A DNA stretch of 8,608 bases from Thermoplasmata archaeon (GTDB lineage: Archaea; Thermoplasmatota; Thermoplasmata; Lutacidiplasmatales; UBA184), in assembly GCA_030043255.1 (NCBI GenBank), contig JASHYB010000018.1, forward strand, positions 1 through 8,608, in the 5' to 3' direction. Under the pieces are notes generated by a model, which was given only the letters and a program-made list of their open reading frames with translations, had not been told where the DNA came from and ran no database searches. Shown here in pieces: positions 1 through 6,700 of the stretch. Within the stretch, counting starts at the first letter, position 1, and each line of letters starts with the position of its first letter. A program made the translations under genes and the position numbers.

Positions 1-79
1 CTCCCAGGGCGTCCCGCACCTCCTTGGGTACGGTCACCTGCCCCTTGGAGGTGAGAGTCGCCACACCCGCTTCGGTCAT
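1..79 (-). CDS. AbrB/SpoVT-fold (MazE/VapB-type) DNA-binding protein, N-terminal fragment
   Basis: Reading the minus strand from the ATG at 79 gives 26 codons before the window ends. Residues 8-26 read TLTSKGQVTVPKEVRDALG, a textbook match to the start of the swapped-hairpin AbrB domain (pattern T.[ST].KGQ[VI]T[IVL]PK.[VI]R..LG). Proteins of this family are small DNA-binding dimers that act either as transcription regulators or as antitoxins paired with a PIN-domain or similar toxin; the partner would lie outside the window. The gene points the same way as the three surface-protein genes but is separated from the last of them by 514 nt and has its own A+T-rich upstream region, so it is probably a separate unit. 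No Shine-Dalgarno motif precedes the ATG, which fits a leaderless archaeal message. Family assignment is strong; the specific role (regulator or antitoxin) cannot be decided from 26 residues. Confidence 0.85.
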   Translation of the reverse strand, partial: MTEAGVATLTSKGQVTVPKEVRDALG

Positions 80-118
80 GCCTACAAGTAAGGAAAGAAA
101 GGCGAATAAGCATTACCA
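80..118 (-). promoter_or_regulatory. Candidate archaeal promoter of the AbrB-type gene (leaderless)
   Basis: This is the most A+T-rich stretch in the window. On the minus strand it holds a TATA-like element, GCTTATTCG, centred near 107, followed by a pyrimidine-rich tract (CCTTTCTTTCCTTACTTG) and then the ATG at 79. The spacing of about 28 nt from the TATA centre to the ATG puts the expected start of transcription at or next to the start codon, as in leaderless archaeal mRNAs. The match to the archaeal TATA consensus is only partial, so this is a reasoned candidate. Confidence 0.45.
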
Positions 119-184
119 CGCCTCCGTAGGGTGGGCGCTGAGCCTTATTTCCGGGCTGGACCGAGCGAGATGCGCGTCGCCTCC

Positions 185-202
185 ACCAGCTCCTACCAGC
201 TC
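185..202. repeat. Short direct repeat with 10-bp period
   Basis: ACCAGCTC occurs at 185-192 and again at 195-202. The two copies start exactly 10 bp apart, so they face the same side of the helix. They lie about 80 bp upstream of the TATA-like element of the AbrB-type gene. Eight bases is short enough to arise by chance; an operator role is only a possibility. Confidence 0.3.
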
Positions 203-210
203 GATGAGCC

Positions 211-226
211 CCCCGGGGACCCGGGG
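211..226. other. GC-only hairpin in the intergenic stretch
   Basis: CCCCGG (211-216) and CCGGGG (221-226) form a perfect 6-bp stem around the loop GGAC. It lies between the end of the surface-protein unit and the promoter of the AbrB-type gene. No T-rich tract follows on either strand, so it is not a standard terminator by sequence; in such GC-rich DNA a short stem may also be accidental. Confidence 0.25.
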
Positions 227-508
227 CGCACCGGAGAGCACCGCCGAACCATAGGGTCCCCTCGCTGCAGTTTGCCGAGACCGCCCAGGCGACCCGGCCC
301 GGACCGTTCGGATCTTCCCGGTAAGGCCCTCAAGAACCACCGGGGACCTTCACGTAGATTGCACGGGCCGTCGGAGGACGACGCTCGGTCTGAGCAGCTC
401 GGTGGATCTCGGTTCTACGGTCCAGCCGGGACGCGGAACGTGCCACGGGCGACGCCCGAGCCTCCCCGCTCGCGACCCCGACAGATGAGGCCCGTGGCCC
501 CAACTGCG

Positions 509-532
509 CTGGGTGCCCCGGAAGCCACCCAG
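509..532 (-). terminator. Possible 3'-end hairpin of the surface-protein unit
   Basis: CTGGGTG (509-515) and CACCCAG (526-532) pair as a perfect 7-bp stem with a 10-nt loop, 62-85 nt past the TAG stop of the preceding minus-strand gene. A smaller stem, GGGAC/GTCCC (554-567), lies between it and the stop. Neither is followed by a T-run on the minus strand, and archaeal termination usually depends on T-rich tracts, so this may instead be a 3'-UTR structure that stabilises the message. Confidence 0.22.
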
Positions 533-593
533 GAAGCATCGGCAGCTTCGAACGGGACCTGCGTCCCCTTCCGTGACTTCGCAAACTCCGAGT

Positions 594-3500
594 CTAGTCC
601 GGCGATCGGGAGAACGTGGCGAGTTCGTGGACCGCTTCAGGGGTCATGACCGCGAAGCTGCCGGCGGTGGTCGCAACGTAGTCCGGGTTCGAGCTCGTCA
701 CCGTGTAGTTGTACGTCCCGTTCGGCAGCCGCACCGTCAACGAGGCCCCCGTCAGCTCGTACGTCCCCGCTCCCGCGATCGCCACCTCCCATGTCGTGTG
801 CCGCGGCAGCCCCCTCTCCTTGAACGTCACTTTCGATGTCTGCAGCTCGAAGACCAACTTCACGGTCTTCGCCACCTGGCCCACCCCCACGGTCCCCTCC
901 GAGCGCTTCGGCGCGTACTCGTTGGTGGACGAGCGCACCACCCAGCGGTAGGGGCCCGACACCACCGGGAACGCCAGCGTGGTGCCGGTGGAGTTCCCGG
1001 CTTGGGATCCCGTCCCTCCCTTCAAGGCCGAGGCAATCGTCACGCTCCACGCGACACCGGTCCCCAGGCCGGTCTCCTCGAACGTCAGGGTCTCGAGGTG
1101 GCCGATCGTTACCTGGAGGGTCGCCGGACCGGTCACCGTCACCCAGCTCAGGTTCGTCACCCCGGGCCCCACCACGCTGGCGACGCTGTATCCCGACGGC
1201 GCCGCCACCGCGTAGGGCAGCGTCGTCTCCGGCGCGCTCACCGTCAGCGACGACCGGGTCGATGTCGTCACCAGGGAGTATCCCGCATACCCCAGGCTCA
1301 TCCCCCAGCGTTGACCCGACGGCAGCCCCGCCTCGCGGAACGTCAGCAGTGCCGTGGTGGGCTGGGTGTAGGACACCGTTACGGTCACTGCGGTTCCGCT
1401 GACCGTCACCCTCCCTTCGGACGAGGCCGTGTCGTACCACGCCCCGTTCACCGACAGCAGGCTCGGCACCGTGTACGCGTACGTCCCGTTCGGCTCTACA
1501 AGTCCGAGGGTGGAGTTGGTGGAGGAACTGGTCGTGCCGTTCAACGTCGTCGACCAACCGGTTCCGGCGGGAAGTCCGGTCTCGTCGAAGGAGATCGCGT
1601 AGGTGCTGACCGTGAAGTCGACGGTCAGGTTCACCGGGCCGTCCGCCACCACGAGCGAACCGCTCCCGGGGGTCGCGGTGAACCCGGGGATCCCGGCGAC
1701 GACGAACGCGTACGACCCGTTCGGCTCCTCGAAGCCGACCGAGGGTGTGATCGAGGAACTCGGCGTGCCGTTCAGACTGACCGACCACAACGCTCCGGCG
1801 GGAAGCCCGGTCTCGCCGAACAGGACGGGGTAGGTCGTGACGACGAAGCTGACCGGCAGGACTGTGGCCCCGCCGGTCACCGTGACCGACCCGGACCGCG
1901 GCGAGCCCGTGAAGCCGGCAACCCCCGCGACGGTGTAGGCGTAGGTCCCGTTCGGCTCGACGAAGCCGATCGACGGGGTGGTGGACGAATTGGTCGTCCC
2001 GTTCACGGTCACCGACCAGGCTGTGCCGACCGGGAGCCCCGACTCCGTGAAGGTCAGCGGCTGCGCGGGCGGGCTCAGGACCGCGAGCCCCGCCGAGCCG
2101 TAGGCGACCAGCGCGTTCAGTCCGTCGCCGTTCAGGTCCGAGGCGATCAGGCTGGTGTAGGCGTGGCTCGAGGTGGCCGCCAGATACCGAGTCCATTGGA
2201 CCGAGAGGCTCCCGTTGAGCATCGACACGACGTTCGTACCGTTGGACAGCTGCGAAAGGACCGCCACCTGGGGACCCTGCCCGGCGACGAAGTTGCCGGT
2301 GACGACCGTCCCCGTCGCCGGACCCCCGCTGCCCCCGGGCGTGCCCACCACCTTCGTTTCGTCCGCGAGCTTGAGGCTGGAGGTGAGGTCGTAGACCTTG
2401 CCACTGTAGGCATCGACCACCACGCTCACCAGGCCGGCGGAACCCTTCACCACCGAGAAGCCGTCCCACTCGTCCCCCGCGACGCCCGCGTAGCTGGCCC
2501 AGATCGCCCCGGTGGTGTCCGACAGCTCGTCGACCGTGTTCGGGCACGAACTGCAGACCGCGTTGTTGGAACGGACGTACGCCAGGACCTCCTCCGTCCC
2601 GTTGGCGTTCAGGTCGGCGACGCTCGCGCTGACCTGCTGCTGGTTGCCGCTGCCCAGCTCCTCCTTCCAGAGGACCGAGCCCGTCGGCGAGAGCACGATG
2701 ACGTAGATGGCGCAGTCGCTGGTGCCGTCGACGGTGTACCCGTTGCACGGGGCGAAGTCTCCCAGGACCAGGTCCAGCTGCCCGGTGCCCGTGAGGGGGG
2801 CCAGGGCATCCAGACTGGGGTCGGGAGCCATCTGGTAGTTCCACCAGGCCGCGCCGGTCGCGTAGCCGTAGACGTAGACGCCGCGGGGGGAGAGGGTGTA
2901 GCCGCTGGTCGCCGTGGCCACGACCTCGTACGAGCCGTTCGCGCCCAGGTCCGCGACCTCCGCATCGCTGATCCCGCCGGCCGTGGGGCCGGTGATGGTC
3001 TTCAGGAGGTCCCCGTCGGCGGCGTACACCAGGATCCGGGACGCGCCGTTGCTCGTGCCGGTGCCGGTCGACACGCTCGTGACGACGACCGGGCTGTTGT
3101 TGACGACGGAAATGTCGATCGAGCTCAGCGACGCGCCGGAGAGCCCGGAGTCCTTGACCGGGTCGAGGGTCCAGAGGGTCGAGCCGTTGGGGTAGTAGGC
3201 GTCGACGTACGGGCTGCTGGCCGAGACGACCTCGAGGGACGCACTCCCCAGCAGCGGGGCGGTCAGGACCCCTCCCGACGAGACGGAGCCGCTGCTCCAG
3301 CTCGTAGTGAACCGAGCGGACGATGCCCCCGACCAGTTCGACGGCGCAGCGTAGGCGTACGAGTCGTTGAAGTCCGAACCGTAACGGGGCCAGCCGACCG
3401 GAGCGGGGTCCGACGCAGACGCCGCCCGAGCCCCCGGGGCTGACGGACCCGCTGTCGACAGGCCCGGCGAGGAGATCGTGGCCGGGACCTCACCGCTCAG

Positions 3501-3635
3501 CCGTGGCTGGGCCGAAGGGTACGACGCCATCGAGGGGAGCAGGACAACACCCAACCCGGCGACCAGCGACAGACAGGCCACTGTCACGACGAGCCGGCGC
3601 AGGTCGCTGGGCGATCTCCTGCCGGTACTCGTCAT
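594..3635 (-). CDS. Secreted/surface protein: FG-GAP/VCBS-like propeller plus six Ig-like GLP modules (1013 aa)
   Basis: No function is recognised beyond a large extracellular protein. Residues 1-36 form a signal peptide or N-terminal anchor: Arg-rich start, then a hydrophobic core at about 15-33. Residues 80-525 look like a beta-propeller of the FG-GAP/VCBS type, with repeated D.N.(N/D)G loops: VADLGANGSYEVVA (227-240), VADLNANGTEEVLAYV (339-354) and SDLNGDGLNALV (499-510), the last with D500, N502 and D504 placed as in calcium-binding loops. Possible disulfide pairs are C297/C308 and C361/C364. Six Ig-like modules follow, at about 527-603, 604-681, 682-763, 764-849 (A), 850-935 (B) and 936-1013 (C); most open with .TF.E.GLP.G and contain PNGTY. 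There are about 20 N-X-S/T sequons, fitting a glycosylated surface protein. No C-terminal membrane helix or sorting tail is seen. The ATG at 3635 is chosen because the signal peptide follows at once. The gene lies 67 nt after its upstream neighbour with no TATA-like box between, so co-transcription is likely. PQQ-like propeller is an alternative reading of the head. Confidence 0.9.
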   Translation of the reverse strand: MTSTGRRSPSDLRRLVVTVACLSLVAGLGVVLLPSMASYPSAQPRLSGEVPATISSPGLSTAGPSAPGARAASASDPAPVGWPRYGSDFNDSYAYAAPSNWSGASSARFTTSWSSGSVSSGGVLTAPLLGSASLEVVSASSPYVDAYYPNGSTLWTLDPVKDSGLSGASLSSIDISVVNNSPVVVTSVSTGTGTSNGASRILVYAADGDLLKTITGPTAGGISDAEVADLGANGSYEVVATATSGYTLSPRGVYVYGYATGAAWWNYQMAPDPSLDALAPLTGTGQLDLVLGDFAPCNGYTVDGTSDCAIYVIVLSPTGSVLWKEELGSGNQQQVSASVADLNANGTEEVLAYVRSNNAVCSSCPNTVDELSDTTGAIWASYAGVAGDEWDGFSVVKGSAGLVSVVVDAYSGKVYDLTSSLKLADETKVVGTPGGSGGPATGTVVTGNFVAGQGPQVAVLSQLSNGTNVVSMLNGSLSVQWTRYLAATSSHAYTSLIASDLNGDGLNALVAYGSAGLAVLSPPAQPLTFTESGLPVGTAWSVTVNGTTNSSTTPSIGFVEPNGTYAYTVAGVAGFTGSPRSGSVTVTGGATVLPVSFVVTTYPVLFGETGLPAGALWSVSLNGTPSSSITPSVGFEEPNGSYAFVVAGIPGFTATPGSGSLVVADGPVNLTVDFTVSTYAISFDETGLPAGTGWSTTLNGTTSSSTNSTLGLVEPNGTYAYTVPSLLSVNGAWYDTASSEGRVTVSGTAVTVTVSYTQPTTALLTFREAGLPSGQRWGMSLGYAGYSLVTTSTRSSLTVSAPETTLPYAVAAPSGYSVASVVGPGVTNLSWVTVTGPATLQVTIGHLETLTFEETGLGTGVAWSVTIASALKGGTGSQAGNSTGTTLAFPVVSGPYRWVVRSSTNEYAPKRSEGTVGVGQVAKTVKLVFELQTSKVTFKERGLPRHTTWEVAIAGAGTYELTGASLTVRLPNGTYNYTVTSSNPDYVATTAGSFAVMTPEAVHELATFSRSPD
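597..1346 (-). repeat. Shared C-terminal A-B-C cassette, copy in the 1013-aa protein
   Basis: Residues 764-1013. Module A starts LTFREAGLPSGQRW and holds VVGPGVTNLSWVTVTGP before ending in IGHLET. Module B starts LTFEETGLGTGVAWSV, then GPYRWVVRSSTNEY and GTVGVG, and ends LQTSK. Module C starts VTFKERGLPRHTTWEV, then TYELTGASLTVRLPNGTY. The same three modules, in the same order and spacing, end the other two large proteins of the window. These three differ from the more generic GLP modules in front of them: B replaces GLP with GLG, and A has a doubled VxGP element. Confidence 0.85.
684..780 (-). repeat. 97-nt near-identical segment shared with 3859-3955
   Basis: Aligned base by base with 3859-3955, I count four mismatches in 97 positions (at 726, 740, 769 and 771); the first 42 nt (684-725 and 3859-3900) are identical. 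It encodes the centre of module C, including LTGASLTVRLPNGTYNYTV. The mismatches at 726 and 740 fall in silent positions of Leu codons. Similarity drops sharply on both sides, which points to recent duplication or gene conversion of a small patch. Confidence 0.9.
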
Positions 3636-3702
3636 GTTCTTCGCGCTCGTCCCCCCTGGCTACTTCAGGTCCGGACCGGGCCGAGCCATCGAGGTGGACC
3701 CG

Positions 3703-6700
3703 TCATGTCACTCGCCCTTCGACCCTGAGTGACGTGAGGGAAGACGCCCCCACCAAGGGGAATTCGGAACCGGCGGGGTCGGTGAACGTCTCCCCCACCT
3801 TCACCGCCGTCGGCGTCGCCACCGTGAGCGTCCCCGTCGGGCTGCTCGCGCTGTACTTCGGGTTCGAGCTCGTCACCGTGTAGTTGTACGTCCCGTTCGG
3901 GAGCCGCACCGTCAGCGAGGCCCCCGTCAGCTCGTACGTCCCCACCCCCGCGATCTCGACCTCCCACGCCGTGTGCCGCGGCAGCCCCTTCTCCTCGAAC
4001 GTCACCTTCGACGTCAGCTCCTTGAACGCCACCTTCACCGCCTTCGGGGCCACGCCCACCCCCACCGCCCCGTGCGTCGGCTTCGCCTCATACTCCGTCG
4101 TCGACGGCCTCACCGTCCACCGATAGAGGTCCGACACGACCGTGAACGTCGCGGAGCTGCTCGTCGTCGTCCGCGTCTGGCCGGCCGGCCCTCCCGGTGC
4201 GGCCGACACGATCGCCACGCTCCAGGCCACTCCGGGTCCGAGCCCGCGCTCCGTGAACGTCAGCGTCTCCAGGTGCCCGAAGGTCACCCGAACGACTCCG
4301 GGACCGGTCACGTTCAGCCGGGTCGAATTGACGACCCCCGGGCCCGTCACGCTCGACAGGCTGTACCCCGCGGCTCGGAGCGACAACCCGACGGCCGCCT
4401 CCGGCGCGAGCAGTTCGAGCGAGGACCGTGCCGTGGTCGTGGTCTCGTTGTCCCCCGAGCTGCCCAGCGTGACCTCCCAGGGACGGCCGCTCGGGAGCCC
4501 ACTCTCCCGGAACGTGACCGACACCTGGGCAAGTCGGGCGTACGGGACGGTCACGTCCACGCTCGCCCCGGCGACGACGAGGGTGCCGTTCCCGGCGTCC
4601 GTGCCGTACCACGCCCCGCCGGCATACAGGACCGGCAACGCCGAGTAGGGGTACGTGCCGTTCGGAGCGCGGAGCTCCACGGAGCCGTTCGTCGTCAGCT
4701 GACTGGTGCCGTCGAAGAGGATCGACCAGTTCGCCCCCGAGGGAAGGCCGGTCGCGGTGAGGTTCACCGCGTAGGTCGGCAGACGGAACTCCACCGGCAC
4801 GGCCAGCCCCGAGCCGTTCACCGCGAACGTCCCGTTGGAGGCGGCGACCTCCGGGTCCGAGGAGGCCGGGGAGTAGACGTACGAGCCGTTCGGCAGGTCG
4901 ATCTGCTCGGTCGAGTTGTTGGAGGTCAGCACGACCTCCGGCGACGTCGGGTCGCTCCCCCCGCGGATCTCGTCGGCCGGGGAGACCGTGACCGACCAGT
5001 TCGTTCCCGGCGGGAGGCCGGACTGCTCGAACACCACCGGATACGCGCTCACCTGCACCCCGCTGATCCCGACCGTGTTCCCGACCCCGAGGACGTTGCT
5101 CACCGTGGCGTTCGGATCGCCCGAGGTCGCGAGGAACGTCTGGTCGACCTGACCGTCCCCGCCCAACGGCTCGGTGGTCCCCAGCAGCTGGCCCACCGTG
5201 CTCAGGTGGCCCCCTCCGGCCCCGGCTCCCGCGTACAGGTACGTGGCCCCGCCGTCCGGCAGGCCCAGCGTCGCCGAGGGGGCGCCGACCGCCGAGCCTA
5301 GGCCGGCGATCCAGTAGCCCGGGTTGAGCACGGCGGCCGCCAGGAGCTGGGGGTGGTCGCCGGGGGCGTAGGCGGCGACCGAGAACGAGACGTTCCCGGG
5401 CGTGCTGACGTTCAACACGTAGACGCCGGTGAGCGCCTGGTTCGGCCCGAACTCGCCCGAGATGAGCTGGTCGGTGGAGAACGGTTCGCTGACCCCGTCG
5501 ACGCTGATCTCGGTCGAAGGAGCCCCTCCGTCGTTCGAGCCGGCGAAGAGCACGACGACCGTCTCGTTCGCCACCACCGGCAGGACCAGCTCGGGATCGG
5601 TGTAGTTCATCGTCACGCCGAAGGACGCGAACGGTCCGAGCGTCGGGTAGTACGGCACCGAGACGTCGAGGGGGCTCCCGTCCACCGTAAAGTTCCCCGA
5701 CGTCGGACCCACGAGTCCGGCCTCGGCGGACGCCGCGTAGGAGAAGGTCCCGTTCGGGAGCAGGAAGGACAGTGATCCCGTGGTGGTGGATTCGTTCTGG
5801 CCGTCCACCTCGACCGACCAGGACGTGCCGGAGGGCAGGCCGGGGGCGGACATCGTTACGGAGTAGGTGGGCTGAGCGAACGACAGCTCGACCGCGAGGG
5901 GCGCGCCGTTCACGGAAATGGTCCCGCCTTGGGTGCCGAGCGCCCGGTCCTGGGACTGCGCCGTGTACGCGTAGCTGCCGTTCGGCTCGACGAACTGCAG
6001 GTGCGGGCCGGACGAGGAGAAGGACGGCCCGTTCGTCAGGTTCAGCCACCACGACGTGTCGCCCGGCAGCCCCGACGCGGTGACGTTCACGGCGTAGGTC
6101 GTCGGTTCCGAGGTCCAGGTCGTCCCGTCCGTGGCCAGCAGCACGATGCCCCCGCCGGCGCTGTCGGATTCGTTCGCGGCGGCCATGCCGAGCTCGGGGG
6201 GAGGGGCCTGGGTCGTCGAGAACTCGGTCCAGGCCGTACCCGAGAACGACCACGTGTCGTTGTAGTAGGTGCCGCAGTTGCCGGGGCTGGTGGAGCAGCC
6301 GCCAAACATGATGAGGGACTGGGTGGAGGCGTCCCAGGTCAGCGTGAGGCCGGAGCGTCCGGGCGGAGACGACGGCGTGTCGATCTCGCTCCACGTGCCG
6401 CCCGCGAACGCCCAGGTCGTCGTCACCGTGCCGACGTTGTTCCCGCCCCAGAGAACCACCTGACCCAGCGCGGGGTCGAAGGCGAGGCCGTAGGAGTCCC
6501 GGGGTCCGGGCGGGGACGTGCTGCTGACCTCCGTCCAGACCCCGGCGGCGTACTCCCAGGTGTCCTGGAGCGGGCTCGTCCCGTAGCTTCCTCCGCCCCA
6601 GCCCCCGTAGAGCAGGACCACGTCGTCGGCGTAGTCGAACACCATGCTCGCCTGGCTCCGGCTCGACGGGGCAGCGGAGGGGTACAGTTCGGTCCACGCT

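Larger units (their letters stand above)
80..593. other. Intergenic stretch with no credible gene
   Basis: The 514 nt between the last surface-protein gene and the AbrB-type gene contain no ORF I can defend. Short open frames on both strands are rich in Arg, Pro, Ser and Gly, have no recognisable motif, and one (plus strand, 131-649) runs into the 3' end of the surface-protein gene. I looked for tRNA-like T-arms, C/D-box motifs and rRNA pieces and found none. What it does hold is the A+T-rich promoter-like region at 80-118, a short direct repeat at 185-202, and GC-rich hairpins at 211-226, 509-532 and 554-567. Confidence 0.6.
3781..4518 (-). repeat. Shared C-terminal A-B-C cassette, copy in the 1159-aa protein
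   Basis: Residues 889-1134. A: VTFRESGLPSGRPWEV, later SSVTGPGVVNSTRLNVTGPG and FGHLET. B: LTFTERGLGPGVAWSV, later LYRWTVRPSTTEYEAKP and AVGVG, ending FKELTSK. C: VTFEEKGLPRHTAWEV, then TYELTGASLTVRLPNGTY. Its module C centre is closest to the downstream gene (97-nt segment), while the B/C junction is closest to the upstream gene (44-nt segment), so this copy is a mosaic of affinities. Confidence 0.85.

Noticed and set aside
80..593. tRNA, C/D-box RNA, CRISPR or mobile-element remains in the intergenic stretch
   Set aside because: I searched both strands by eye for a T-arm, box C/D pairs, regularly spaced repeats and terminal inverted repeats and found none that held up.
131..649. Plus-strand ORF across the intergenic stretch, with a TATA-like CTTATTT at 144-150 ahead of an in-frame ATG at 170
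   Set aside because: The spacing would suit a leaderless message, but the product is Pro/Arg/Ser-rich without motif and overlaps the 3' end of the surface-protein gene antisense. Composition looks like random GC-rich translation.
637..2844. 735-codon alternate-frame ORF on the minus strand
   Set aside because: It lies wholly inside the 1013-aa gene, is rich in Arg, Gly and Asp, and lacks any motif; it is a frame shadow.
513..3443. Very long open frame (976 codons) on the plus strand opposite the 1013-aa gene
   Set aside because: It is an Arg/Gly/Val/Asp-rich antisense shadow caused by high GC and repeated codon patterns; it has no domain signature or signal peptide, and the minus-strand frame shows clear modular repeats instead.
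3668..3677. Palindrome GGTCCGGACC in the gap before the 1013-aa gene
   Set aside because: A 10-bp palindrome in GC-rich DNA is expected by chance, and no TATA-like element lies near it that would make it a regulatory site.
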